Assembly: GCA_039714735.1 (NCBI GenBank) | Contig: JBDLIT010000003.1 | Coordinates: 9,954-73,953 of the forward strand | Direction of reading: 5' to 3' | Length of the DNA stretch: 64,000 bases | From: JASJBU01 sp039714735 | Lineage (GTDB): Bacteria > Pseudomonadota > Gammaproteobacteria > Chromatiales > Chromatiaceae | In this document: in pieces, positions 42,947 to 52,230 of the stretch | Layout of the letters: the number at the start of each line of letters is the position of its first letter | How positions within the stretch are numbered: position 1 is the first letter of the stretch | Program-made: the position numbers and the translations under genes | The notes under the pieces: model-generated | Seen by the model: the letters and a program-made list of their open reading frames with translations, nothing else | Databases searched by the model: none | What the model was told of the DNA's origin: nothing

Positions 42947-44293
42947 TTGCCGACTCGTGACACTATAGTCGCTATTGCGACCCCACCTGGACGGGGTGGG
43001 GTCGGAATTGTCCGTATCAGTGGACCTCTCGTTCAAGCCATCTCTCAAGGGATAGTTGGCCTGCTTCCTGTACCGAGAGTAGCAAAGTATTGCCGCTTTC
43101 ATGATGCCGATGAGCAGGTGCTCGATGCAGGCATAGTCATCTATTTTCCCTCTCCCCACTCCTTTACCGGCGAACACGTGCTGGAGCTTCAGGGGCATGG
43201 CGGCCCGGTGATCATGGATTTGTTGATGCAGCAGGTCCTGCAACTGGGCGCTCGAGTCGCAAGGCCTGGAGAGTTTAGTGAGAGGGCATTTTTAAACGGT
43301 AAACTGGATCTTGCACAGGCTGAAGCCATTGCTGATCTGATCGATGCCGATACCCGTTCCGCCGCTCGTCTTGCCTGCAGGACACTGCAAGGTGTCTTTT
43401 CAAAAAAGATCCATCAGCTGGTAGAGCGATTAATCCATCTGCGACTCTATGTAGAATCAGCCATCGACTTTCCTGAGGAGGAGATCGACTACCTTACTGA
43501 TGGGAAAGTAAGCACTGACTTACAGTCAATCATCAATGATGTAAGGATTGTTCAGCGGAGTGCAAAAACAGGTAGATTGTTGCGTGATGGAATTTCCCTG
43601 GTCATCGCAGGCCGTCCAAATTCAGGTAAATCAAGTCTGCTGAATGCCCTGGCTGGCGAGGATTCGGCTATTGTCACCGAGATCCCCGGCACCACACGCG
43701 ATCTATTACGGGAGCGTATCCAGATTGATGGTATGCCGATACACATTATCGATACAGCCGGTTTGCGAGAGAGTGATGACCCGGTTGAAATCGAGGGGAT
43801 GCGTCGCGCCCGAACAGAAATAAGTCAGGCCGACCAGATTCTTTGGGTGTTTGATGACAGATCAGACCCTGAGCATCTGGCTCTCGACCGTACAACGTTG
43901 CCTGAAGACGCGCCGCTGATCTTAGTGCGAAACAAGATTGATCTGAGTCAGAAGTCGGCAGGTCTCATACAGACTGATTCTGGTGTGGAGATCTCCCTGT
44001 CAGCGAAGTATGGTGATGGGATTGAGGATCTGAAAAACCACATCAAACAGAGTGTAGGATTAGGCGAAACCAGTGAAGGTGAGTTTATCGCCAGACGCCG
44101 GCATCTGTTGGCATTGGAGCAGGCCATGCAGCATCTACAGCAAGGAGATGTTGTGTTGAAGCAGCAGTCGGCGGGAGAGTTATTGGCTGAGGAGTTGCGG
44201 CTGACACAGCAGGCTCTGGGTGAGATAACCGGTGAATTTAGCGCCGATGATCTGTTAGGCAGGATTTTTTCTACCTTTTGTATTGGAAAATAG
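42947..44293 (+). CDS. mnmE: tRNA modification GTPase MnmE (TrmE)
   Basis: With MnmG it installs carboxymethylaminomethyl groups at wobble U34. 448 residues from TTG 42947: the codons after it (PTRDTIVAIATPPGRGGVGI) align directly with the family N-terminus, so the rare start is credible. The N-terminal domain binds formyl-THF, the central helices follow, and the G domain has GRPNSGKSSLLNAL, GTTRDLLRE, DTAGLRES and NKID. The terminal CIGK carries the essential cysteine. Its partner MnmG is 4 kb away, also on the plus strand. Confidence 0.97.
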   Translation: MPTRDTIVAIATPPGRGGVGIVRISGPLVQAISQGIVGLLPVPRVAKYCRFHDADEQVLDAGIVIYFPSPHSFTGEHVLELQGHGGPVIMDLLMQQVLQLGARVARPGEFSERAFLNGKLDLAQAEAIADLIDADTRSAARLACRTLQGVFSKKIHQLVERLIHLRLYVESAIDFPEEEIDYLTDGKVSTDLQSIINDVRIVQRSAKTGRLLRDGISLVIAGRPNSGKSSLLNALAGEDSAIVTEIPGTTRDLLRERIQIDGMPIHIIDTAGLRESDDPVEIEGMRRARTEISQADQILWVFDDRSDPEHLALDRTTLPEDAPLILVRNKIDLSQKSAGLIQTDSGVEISLSAKYGDGIEDLKNHIKQSVGLGETSEGEFIARRRHLLALEQAMQHLQQGDVVLKQQSAGELLAEELRLTQQALGEITGEFSADDLLGRIFSTFCIGK

Positions 44294-44380
44294 TCTGGAT
44301 ATAATGTCTGTGCATTGCTAAGTAGCTACGGCTACAGATAAAATTGCCTGCTTAAAATAATTATTTAGAGGAGACCTACC

Positions 44381-44617
44381 ATGTTGGGAGAATCCCATCA
44401 GTTACTGCTTGAATTTCCTGAACATATCGAAAAAATTGCCGACTTACGCGCAAATAATGAAGTTTTTCACCACTTGATGGATGAATATGACTGGCTTGAC
44501 GCACACGTCCGTAGTCTTGAAGAGGTGAAAACACCGGTTTCAGATTTTCATATCGAAGAGATGAAGAAGCGCCGTGTGCATCTCAAAGATAAGCTCTACA
44601 TATTAATAACCAGCTGA
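44381..44617 (+). CDS. DUF465 (YdcH-like) small protein
   Basis: 78 residues forming two helices (FPEHIEKIADLRANNEVFHH, and a basic EEMKKRRVHLKDKLYILI). This matches the DUF465/YdcH family of small coiled-coil proteins with no established function. GAGGAG lies 9 bases ahead of ATG 44381. A TATAAT at 44300-44305 may be its -10 box. Convergent with the transglutaminase gene, with only 3 bases between the stops. Confidence 0.9.
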   Translation: MLGESHQLLLEFPEHIEKIADLRANNEVFHHLMDEYDWLDAHVRSLEEVKTPVSDFHIEEMKKRRVHLKDKLYILITS

Positions 44618-44620
44618 TTA

Positions 44621-46606
44621 TCAGCCGGAATATTTTCTAGGTCTGAAGCCTCTGACCAGACGCTTGAATTCCAGCATGGCCGTCCTGGGTGTTGCCTCCG
44701 CATAGCGGAGTCTGATGTAGATTCCAAATAGCTTCTGAGTTTGTGCAGAGAGATCGGGTCGAGCTGAGGCAACTCTTTTAGAGAAGTCCAATGGCCCCTC
44801 GCTGGATCTACGGGGCAGGCCAACCCGTGCGAGCTTATTACAAAGTATATGGTAGCTTCTCACGACTGGCGTTACTTTCAACCGGCCCTTCAGAAGAATA
44901 AAGACGGTGGTCAGCAGAAGTAACAGTCCAATCAAGGCTGCCAACAGACTGGCCCATTCCCAGCCTTTGGTGAAATCAAAGCCGAAATTATTCAGCAGGC
45001 TGGATTGATGTTGGCGATTGTAACCGATGATCCATCGTCTCCAGCTGAGATTGGCGGCATCCATGACCAGATCTATATGGCCTAAAAAAGAGCTCAGTAC
45101 TCCACCGCCATCTATTTGAAAAAGTACTGGCGAACCGATACCTGAGAAGTCGAATTGGATGGCGTGCCTCACTCTTTCAGGCGCGACTGCAGCCGTTGGA
45201 TCTATGCGCGTCCAGCCTATTGACTCCAGCCAGACTTCGGTCCAGGCATGTGCATCGGATTGGCGGATGATGAAGTAATCCCCCAGGGGATTGTATTCAC
45301 CGCCTTGATAGCCGATTACCATGCGAGTAGGAATTCCTGCAGTCCGCATCAACTGGGTGAAGCTAATGGCATAGTGTTCACAGAACCCTTCTTTACCCTC
45401 GAACAGGAATTCGTCGATTGGGTTACTGAGATAGAGCGGTGGAGCCAGCGTATAGACATAAGGCTGTGTGTTAAAATAATTCAGCGCATGACGAACAACC
45501 TCCGCATGATTTTTTGATCTGCGTAACCAGTTCTCGACCAGATCGATTTGACGCTGTGTGACATTGTCGGGAGTCGCCAGAGCCCGTTGCATGGCGTTCT
45601 GAGCAGGCCTCTCAGTAAGATATCCGGCATGCGAGACCATCTGATATTTTCGGGGTTGATTGACAGACTGATTGGCGATCAGCAGATAATCAGCAGTGAA
45701 TCTACTACCTTGCGGCGCAGTGGCAGGTAGGTCCAGACTGTACAACCATTTTTTGTAGTGGGGTTCCAGCTGTATTTCGTATCTGTAAGACTTTTCAGTA
45801 TCTTGAAGTCCTGGAGGTTGATTCGAAGGTTTCGGGGCCGTTTGATTGAACCACTCGAACCCATCCGAGTCCCATAGCACCAGGCCGCGCCAATAGCGCT
45901 CCTCAGGTAATGGCGTCTGGCCAAAGAATTTTACTCTGAATGCAACTGCGGGCGATAGGATTAGCTGACTGATACTGCCTGGAGATACCCGATCGTCCAA
46001 GCCTGTGAGTCCACTTCCAGTATGGAAGCTTAAATGCCAGAGTGGCTGGCTGATGCGCGGGAAAAGAAGGAAGAGGATGGCTGCAATGGGGATTGCCTGC
46101 AAGGTAATGGTTAGTGTCGATTTCAAGGGCTCCAATAGTCGCCTTGAAGGAATAGTCCGGTTGATTTCCAGCAATAAGGCAGTAATACAGACGACCATGC
46201 AGAGCAGATAGAGTGTCAGTAGAAAGGATTGACTGAATAGAAACTGGGTGACGATGATGAAATAACTCATGAAGCAGGCCACATAGATGTCACGCTGCTT
46301 CCTCAGTTCCATCAGTTTGAGCGTCAACATGATGGTAAGCAGGGATACCCCGGCGTCCCGCCCCATCAGGGTCTGGTGTTGACTGTAGACCAGCAAGACC
46401 CCAGTTATGGTCAGCAGGCCCAGAAAAAACCGACCTGGGCTAAGTTGCGGAATTGTCAGACTGATAAATCGCCAGATGGCGAGTAAAATGAAAAACAGGC
46501 TGAGCATTATGGGCAAATGTAAGGTATGTGGCAGGGTTGCCATGACAGCCAGGATAAGAACGATGCGCAGGATTTCAGGTTTTATGCAATCTGTCTGGGT
46601 TTTCAT
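44621..46606 (-). CDS. TgpA-type membrane transglutaminase-like protein (DUF3488)
   Basis: 661 residues. The N-terminal quarter has five to six membrane helices (DUF3488: LRIVLILAVMATLPHTLHLP). A periplasmic transglutaminase core follows with the Cys-His-Asp set: EGFCEHYAISFTQLMR, SDAHAWTEVW and GWTRIDPTAA. One more helix lies near 565-590, then a DUF4129-like cytoplasmic tail. The Pseudomonas relative TgpA is essential, but its substrate is unknown. It overlaps the DUF58 gene by 4 bp in a MoxR-DUF58-TgpA operon. Confidence 0.93.
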   Translation of the reverse strand: MKTQTDCIKPEILRIVLILAVMATLPHTLHLPIMLSLFFILLAIWRFISLTIPQLSPGRFFLGLLTITGVLLVYSQHQTLMGRDAGVSLLTIMLTLKLMELRKQRDIYVACFMSYFIIVTQFLFSQSFLLTLYLLCMVVCITALLLEINRTIPSRRLLEPLKSTLTITLQAIPIAAILFLLFPRISQPLWHLSFHTGSGLTGLDDRVSPGSISQLILSPAVAFRVKFFGQTPLPEERYWRGLVLWDSDGFEWFNQTAPKPSNQPPGLQDTEKSYRYEIQLEPHYKKWLYSLDLPATAPQGSRFTADYLLIANQSVNQPRKYQMVSHAGYLTERPAQNAMQRALATPDNVTQRQIDLVENWLRRSKNHAEVVRHALNYFNTQPYVYTLAPPLYLSNPIDEFLFEGKEGFCEHYAISFTQLMRTAGIPTRMVIGYQGGEYNPLGDYFIIRQSDAHAWTEVWLESIGWTRIDPTAAVAPERVRHAIQFDFSGIGSPVLFQIDGGGVLSSFLGHIDLVMDAANLSWRRWIIGYNRQHQSSLLNNFGFDFTKGWEWASLLAALIGLLLLLTTVFILLKGRLKVTPVVRSYHILCNKLARVGLPRRSSEGPLDFSKRVASARPDLSAQTQKLFGIYIRLRYAEATPRTAMLEFKRLVRGFRPRKYSG

Positions 46607-47562
46607 GAGGCGACCTGAAATCTTGCCAGAGTCGCTAGACTTCGCTGTTTATGCGCCTCATCAAGGCCTGCTGGAATTGTAATGCCGGGGAGTTTAAGGC
46701 TGTAGACCAGCTGCCGTTCATGAGCCAGCAGGACATAACGGCACAGCCTGCTCAATCGCACTTCAGGGTCAGGATCATCCAACAGATCCCAGTCGATACT
46801 GATCTGCTCATTACGGTCACCCCCAAACAATTTGGTATAGAGACCCCGCTCCCGAGCCATCGCCTTCCAGTCGATGTGTCTTGGAGAGTCACCATATCTG
46901 AAACTGCGCAGGCCGATAAAATCATCTGCACCCACACCCCTGTCGCCGGCATCACTGCGGTTGTAGCGAGTCTCTGTTGGTGGTTCACCCTGGGTTGACG
47001 GTGCAGGGTATACCAGGCAGGTCAATTCGACGTGTGCATAGGTCCAGGCATGGAAGAGACCTAGGGGATATCGAGAGTGAATGCTCACATTTCCAAGTGT
47101 CAATGCTCCTCGATGAGTGGCTGTAAGGGGTACGATCAGCTGTTTTGATGCTCGTTTTGCAAGGTCGCATGCATCACTGCTGCCGCCCTTGGCCGTGACG
47201 AAGATGCCGAAACGCGACAGTTCCGAAGGATTTTCCAGGAGCAGATTGAAGCCAGCCTCCTGTCCGGCAAAGACGGATGTCACATGGTGTGGTGAGAGAC
47301 ACAGACCCAAAATATTCCGCCAGGTATGCAGGATGCTCGTGAGCCAGATACCACCCAGCAGGAAGGTCACCAGATAACCGAGGTTACTGCTGTAGTTGAC
47401 CGAGCCAATGAGCATCAGGAACAGAACCAGGGCCAGCACCACGCCCTGTTTGGTTGGCATGATATAGATACTTCGGGCGCGTATCCGGGCGCGTCCATGG
47501 CGGTCAGTTCTAGCAGTGCGTCGGAATGACCTGAACCATTGCCTGATCTTGTCAAGATTCAT
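46603..47562 (-). CDS. DUF58-domain (vWA-like) protein
   Basis: 319 residues from ATG 47562, 2 bases after the moxR stop; a TTG at 47568 is less likely. Two N-terminal membrane helices (VVLALVLFLMLIGSVNYSS, and the YLVTFLLGGIWLTS segment) are followed by a DUF58 domain with GDSPRHIDWKAMARERGLYT. The family sits between MoxR ATPases and transglutaminases, and probably scaffolds substrates of the ATPase. Function is inferred from context only. Confidence 0.92.
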   Translation of the reverse strand: MNLDKIRQWFRSFRRTARTDRHGRARIRARSIYIMPTKQGVVLALVLFLMLIGSVNYSSNLGYLVTFLLGGIWLTSILHTWRNILGLCLSPHHVTSVFAGQEAGFNLLLENPSELSRFGIFVTAKGGSSDACDLAKRASKQLIVPLTATHRGALTLGNVSIHSRYPLGLFHAWTYAHVELTCLVYPAPSTQGEPPTETRYNRSDAGDRGVGADDFIGLRSFRYGDSPRHIDWKAMARERGLYTKLFGGDRNEQISIDWDLLDDPDPEVRLSRLCRYVLLAHERQLVYSLKLPGITIPAGLDEAHKQRSLATLARFQVAS

Positions 47563-47564
47563 GA

Positions 47565-48482
47565 TCAAGGCACAGGAACCGCATCCAGGAGCTCATGAGC
47601 CAGGCTCGAATGATTGGCGGTGTCTGGGTCGGCCAGAGGCTGTAAGCGATGGCCGACTGTAGCGGGTAGTATTGTCTGAAGATCTTCCGGCAGAACCTCT
47701 TTTCGATTTTCCAGCAGGGCCCAGGCCTTCGCGCTTTGCAGAAGCGCAAGACCTGCCCGGGGTGAGAGGCCATGCCGGTAAGCGGGAGAATTTCTTGTAT
47801 AGGCGATGATATCCTGACAATAGTCGAGCAAGGCATCCGATACGAATACCTGACTGACCTGTTGCTGGAGTCTGGCCAACTCCTCCGGTAACAGAATGGC
47901 GGGTTGCTGGTCGAGCATGTCCCTTCTGTCTGCACCGGTCAAAAGATCGCGCTCTGCTGTTCTATCCGGATAACCGATCTGCACGCGCATCAGAAAGCGG
48001 TCGAGCTGTGACTCCGGTAGAGGGAAGGTACCCACCTGGTGGCTGGGATTCTGCGTGGCGACGACAAAGAAGGGTTCGGGTAGTTGGCGGGTTTCACCGT
48101 CGCTGGTGACCTGTCCCTCCTCCATCGCCTCGAGCAGTGCGCTCTGTGCTTTAGGGGTGGCGCGGTTGATCTCGTCGGCCAGCACCAGTTGTGCAAACAC
48201 CGGCCCCTGATGGAATCTGAAGGCCTGTTTATCCCGGTCATACACGGAAACTCCTAGAATATCCGAGGGCAACAGGTCACTGGTGAACTGGATTCGTTGG
48301 TAATCCAGTCCAAACAATCTGGCCAGGGTATGCGCCAGTGTGGTCTTGCCGACCCCGGGTAGATCCTCGATCAATAGGTGCCCCCGCGCCAGTAGGCATG
48401 CAATCGAAAGCCGGATCACCCCTTCCTTGCCCAGCAGAATGCCACCCGCGACGTCGATAATCCTGTTCAGCTGAGTTGTCAT
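47565..48482 (-). CDS. MoxR-family AAA+ ATPase
   Basis: 305 residues. Walker A: EDLPGVGKTTLAHTLARLFG, near residues 36-55. Sensor and Walker B: PVFAQLVLADEINRATPKAQ. Second-region motif: FFVVATQNPSHQVGTFPLPESQ. The lid domain has RHGLSPRAGLALLQSAKAWA. MoxR ATPases act as chaperones for vWA-domain partners, here the DUF58 protein immediately downstream. It heads the three-gene minus-strand operon and is divergent from mnmG. Confidence 0.94.
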   Translation of the reverse strand: MTTQLNRIIDVAGGILLGKEGVIRLSIACLLARGHLLIEDLPGVGKTTLAHTLARLFGLDYQRIQFTSDLLPSDILGVSVYDRDKQAFRFHQGPVFAQLVLADEINRATPKAQSALLEAMEEGQVTSDGETRQLPEPFFVVATQNPSHQVGTFPLPESQLDRFLMRVQIGYPDRTAERDLLTGADRRDMLDQQPAILLPEELARLQQQVSQVFVSDALLDYCQDIIAYTRNSPAYRHGLSPRAGLALLQSAKAWALLENRKEVLPEDLQTILPATVGHRLQPLADPDTANHSSLAHELLDAVPVP

Positions 48483-48554
48483 GCCCTACCCTCAATGACG
48501 ATTTTGCATCTTATCGGCTAAAATAGCCGTTTTTTCAATCATACCGGGCAATCG

Positions 48555-50429
48555 ATGTTTTTTACCCATGCATACGACGTGATTGTGGTCGGCGGTGGCC
48601 ATGCAGGTACTGAGGCTGCCTTGGCTAGTGCCCGCATGGGCGCAAAAACCCTCCTGTTGACCCACAACATAGAGACCCTGGGGCAGATGAGCTGCAATCC
48701 AGCCATTGGCGGGATTGGTAAGGGCCATCTGGTGAAGGAAGTGGATGCACTGGGTGGCATCATGGCCCATGCGGCGGACCTGGGGGGTATCCAGTTCCGT
48801 ATCCTGAATTCGCGCAAAGGGCCCGCAGTTCGCGCCACCCGCGCCCAGGCAGACCGTGTGCGCTACAAGGCAGCGATTCGGCATGCCCTTGAGAATCAAC
48901 CCAACCTCGAGCTGTTCCAGCAGTCGGTGGATGATCTTCTGGTGGAAGGGGACCGGGTTTCCGGCGTGGTCACACAGATGGGTCTAAAATTCCGCGCCAG
49001 ATCTGTGGTGTTGACGGTCGGAACCTTTCTGGGAGGGAGAATCCATATCGGTCTGTCCAATCATGCTGGGGGACGAGCCGGGGATCCACCGGCGAATGCC
49101 TTCTCCCGCCGCTTGCGGGAATTGCCCTTCAGCGTGGAACGGCTGAAAACCGGCACCCCACCCCGCATCGACGGCCGCAGCATTGACTATTCACAGCTGC
49201 AGGCCCAGCCGGGGGATGATCCAACCCCGGTTTTTTCCTATCTGGGCAGTGCCGAGCAGCATCCGCGTCAGGTCAATTGCCATATCACCCACACCAATCA
49301 GCAGACCCATGACATCATTCGTGGGGGAATGTCCCGCTCACCCATGTATACCGGTGTCATTGAGGGGGTGGGCCCCCGTTACTGTCCGTCGATCGAGGAT
49401 AAGATCGTACGCTTCGCAGACAAAAACTCACATCAGATCTTTATCGAACCTGAGGGCCTGGATACCCATGAGGTCTATCCCAATGGCATCTCGACCAGCC
49501 TGCCCTTCGATGTGCAGCTGGATCTGGTGCGTTCCATGCGGGGCTTCGAAAATGCCCATATCACCCGGCCGGGTTATGCGATCGAGTATGATTTTTTCGA
49601 TCCAAGGGATCTGAAGGCTTCACTGGAAACCAAACATATTCAGGGCTTGTTCTTTGCCGGGCAGATCAATGGTACGACAGGCTACGAGGAAGCCGCAGCC
49701 CAGGGTCTGCTGGCTGGATTGAATGCGGTACGCTTGGCCCGCGAAGAAGAGACCTGGAGCCCGCGGCGTGACGAGGCCTACCTGGGCGTCATGGTGGATG
49801 ATCTGATCACCCGCGGGACGCTTGAACCTTACCGCATGTTTACCAGCCGGGCTGAATACCGTTTGTTGCTGCGCGAGGACAATGCAGATCTGCGTCTTAC
49901 TGAGACTGGGCGTGAGCTGGGGCTGGTGGATGACAGGCGTTGGGCCATCTTCGCCAGGAAAAAAGAGGCCATAGTGCAGGAACAACAGCGCCTGCAGAGC
50001 ATCTGGCTACGCCCGGTGGATCTGAATCAGGCCGACTCACAACGACTGCTTGGAGCCGAACTGACCAAGGAGGTACGGGCCCTGAGTCTGCTGGCGCGAC
50101 CCAACGTGAGTTACAGGAAGCTGATGGAGCTGGAGAAACTGGGACCAGGGGTGAGAGATCCACAGGTGATCGAACAGCTCGAGGTGCAGGCAAAATATGC
50201 GGGCTATATCGACCGCCAGCAGGATGAGATCGAACGCCAGCGAGCCAATGAAAAGGTCGTACTACCGATCGATTTTGACTATGAAAATGTGCGCGGTCTC
50301 TCCTCTGAGGTAAAAGAAAAATTTCAACGCCAGCGCCCTGAGACCCTGGGCCAGGCCGGTCGTATCCCCGGCGTGACACCCGCAGCAATTTCACTGTTGC
50401 TGATCCATCTGAAAAAACAGTCGGCCTGA
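48555..50429 (+). CDS. mnmG: tRNA uridine-5-carboxymethylaminomethyl modification enzyme MnmG (GidA)
   Basis: FAD enzyme partner of MnmE in wobble-uridine modification. 624 residues. FAD-binding VVGGGHAGTEAALA at the N-terminus, then SCNPAIGGIGKGHLVKEVDA. Second motif: SLETKHIQGLFFAGQINGTTGYEEAAAQ region (key residues G-x-N-G-T-T-G-Y-E-E-A). The C-terminal helical domain ends GVTPAAISLLLIHLKK. A five-base-pair hairpin with a T-run lies 20 bases ahead of the start. Stop and rsmG start overlap (TGATG). Confidence 0.98.
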   Translation: MFFTHAYDVIVVGGGHAGTEAALASARMGAKTLLLTHNIETLGQMSCNPAIGGIGKGHLVKEVDALGGIMAHAADLGGIQFRILNSRKGPAVRATRAQADRVRYKAAIRHALENQPNLELFQQSVDDLLVEGDRVSGVVTQMGLKFRARSVVLTVGTFLGGRIHIGLSNHAGGRAGDPPANAFSRRLRELPFSVERLKTGTPPRIDGRSIDYSQLQAQPGDDPTPVFSYLGSAEQHPRQVNCHITHTNQQTHDIIRGGMSRSPMYTGVIEGVGPRYCPSIEDKIVRFADKNSHQIFIEPEGLDTHEVYPNGISTSLPFDVQLDLVRSMRGFENAHITRPGYAIEYDFFDPRDLKASLETKHIQGLFFAGQINGTTGYEEAAAQGLLAGLNAVRLAREEETWSPRRDEAYLGVMVDDLITRGTLEPYRMFTSRAEYRLLLREDNADLRLTETGRELGLVDDRRWAIFARKKEAIVQEQQRLQSIWLRPVDLNQADSQRLLGAELTKEVRALSLLARPNVSYRKLMELEKLGPGVRDPQVIEQLEVQAKYAGYIDRQQDEIERQRANEKVVLPIDFDYENVRGLSSEVKEKFQRQRPETLGQAGRIPGVTPAAISLLLIHLKKQSA

Positions 50430-51073
50430 TGTCTGAAGTTCCAATCAAGCCGGCATGGATCAGGAGGTTGGATGATGGATTGAAGACCCTTGATTTATCA
50501 CTTCCAGCCGAGGTAAGTAAGCAGTTACTTCAGTTTATAGCCCTGCTGATCAAGTGGAATCGGGCCTACAATCTGACCGCGATTAAAGACCCGCTGGAGA
50601 TGGTGGATCGCCATCTCATCGACAGTCTGTCTATCTTGGGTTATGTGCAAGGCAGCCATATCCTGGATATGGGAACGGGGCCTGGGCTGCCTGGCATACC
50701 CCTTGCCCTGGCCTTGCCTGAGAGCCGTTTTGTGCTCCTCGACAGCAACCGTAAAAAGATCCGTTTTGTGCGCCAGGCAATGATGGAACTGGGTCTGGAG
50801 AATATTCAACCGGTACAGGCGAGGATCGAGAGCTATCATTCGGAGTTACCGTTCGACTGCCTGATTTCACGAGCCTTCACATCGCTGCCGAATATGCTGG
50901 CGCTGACCAAGTCAGTACTAGGAGAACACACCCGGCTCCTGGCCATGAAAGGTAGTATTCCGCAAGATGAAATCGATCAGATCACACCGCAGTATCAGGC
51001 CACGGCGGTAGCCTTGAAGGTTCCCGCCAGACTGGGTGAGAGACACCTGATTGTGATTTCCAAGAGCACTTGA
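50429..51073 (+). CDS. rsmG: 16S rRNA (guanine527-N7)-methyltransferase RsmG (GidB)
   Basis: Methylates G527 of 16S rRNA; loss gives low-level streptomycin resistance. 214 residues. S-adenosylmethionine site: LDMGTGPGLPGIPLALALP, near residues 78-96. Others: LIKWNRAYNLTAI before it, and DCLISRAFTSLPNML near the catalytic Lys/Arg set. It overlaps the mnmG stop by one base. The repeat element begins 7 bases past its stop codon. Confidence 0.97.
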   Translation: MSEVPIKPAWIRRLDDGLKTLDLSLPAEVSKQLLQFIALLIKWNRAYNLTAIKDPLEMVDRHLIDSLSILGYVQGSHILDMGTGPGLPGIPLALALPESRFVLLDSNRKKIRFVRQAMMELGLENIQPVQARIESYHSELPFDCLISRAFTSLPNMLALTKSVLGEHTRLLAMKGSIPQDEIDQITPQYQATAVALKVPARLGERHLIVISKST

Positions 51074-51079
51074 TTGATG

Positions 51080-51320
51080 ATCCTAGATTCTGCAGTTGAC
51101 CACTCCATTCTACTATTAACGAGTTGAATTCATGTGTATTTTGTTCGATAGACCAACTCACCCGCTGGGTGAACCACGCTACGAGGTAGATTGCATGTTT
51201 TTGGCGGCACATGTCTTCGTTACAACTTCTTGGAATAGAATAACTATTCCGCGTCGTTGCGCCTCGACCTGCCCCCCCCAAAACGAGCACTCTACCCCGT
51301 CCAACTGCAGATTCTAGGAT
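51080..51320. repeat. 241-bp hairpin-forming repeat, copy 2 (MITE-like)
   Basis: Same length and plan as 911-1151. Ends: TCCTAGATTCTGCAGTTG (51081-51098) against the complement of CAACTGCAGATTCTAGGA (51302-51319), 17 of 18 matching. The inner hairpin loop GGAATAG-AATAA-CTATTCC (51232-51250) and the CACCC-GCT-GGGTG hairpin are conserved. Several changes against copy 1 fall on matching positions of a stem. No ORF. It lies between rsmG and parA and could end the mnmG-rsmG transcript. Confidence 0.87.
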
Positions 51321-51426
51321 GGCAATAGCGGTGAAATAAATAAAAACTTATCGTCTCCAGGTGTACCACTCTGGTATTCCTGAGGCTATTATAGTTTGTC
51401 TATAATCTTTTCCAGTTGAATACCTC

Positions 51427-52218
51427 ATGGGACATATCATCTGTATCGCCAACCAGAAGGGCGGCGTCGGCAAGACCACGACTACTGTGAACCTGGCCGC
51501 CTCCCTGGCGGCCATGAAAAAGAGAATCCTGATGGTGGATCTTGATCCCCAGGGAAACGCCAGCATGGGCGCAGGGGTGGACAAGCACAATCTCGAACAT
51601 TCGAGTTGCGATGTGCTGCTGGGTGATGTTCGCATGAATGACGCCGTGGTCAAGGCGCCGGAGGCTGGCTTTGATGTCCTGCCGGCTAATTCCGACCTGA
51701 CCGCCGCCGAAGTGGGATTGATGACCGCCGCGATGCGAGAAAAGCGCCTCAGCCTGGCCCTGGCTACGGTCAAGGCGCAGTATGATTTTATTCTGGTTGA
51801 CTGCCCTCCTTCACTCAACATGCTGACATTGAATGCCCTGGTGGCGGCGGATGGCGTGTTGATACCGATACAGACCGAGTATTATGCCCTGGAGGGTCTT
51901 TCGGCATTGATGAATACGGTGAATCAGATTCAGTCACACCTCAATCCCGGCTTGGTGATCGAGGGCTTTCTGCGAACCATGCACGACCCGCGAAATAATC
52001 TGGCGATCGATGTGTCCACCCAGCTGATCTCCCATTTCAGAGATGAAGTGTTCAATACGATCATTCCACGGAATGTTCGGGTGGCTGAAGCGCCAAGTCA
52101 TGGCAAACCCATTTTACTGTATGATAAGGCGTCACGTGGCGCGACGGCATATCTGGCCCTGGCCAGTGAGTTGATGCGTAGACACCGCATGCGAAATTCA
52201 GAATTGAAACAGGCATAA
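51427..52218 (+). CDS. parA: Chromosome-partitioning ATPase ParA (Soj)
   Basis: Deviant Walker A ATPase that moves ParB-parS complexes. 263 residues. KGGVGKTTTTVNLAASLA near residues 9-26, LMVDLDPQGNASMG (A' motif) near 38-51, and VDCPPSLNMLTLNAL. It has no N-terminal DNA-binding domain, as in the chromosomal type. parB starts 12 bases downstream. The cognate parS sites are in recF. Confidence 0.97.
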   Translation: MGHIICIANQKGGVGKTTTTVNLAASLAAMKKRILMVDLDPQGNASMGAGVDKHNLEHSSCDVLLGDVRMNDAVVKAPEAGFDVLPANSDLTAAEVGLMTAAMREKRLSLALATVKAQYDFILVDCPPSLNMLTLNALVAADGVLIPIQTEYYALEGLSALMNTVNQIQSHLNPGLVIEGFLRTMHDPRNNLAIDVSTQLISHFRDEVFNTIIPRNVRVAEAPSHGKPILLYDKASRGATAYLALASELMRRHRMRNSELKQA

Positions 52219-52230
52219 CGGAAAAGATAT

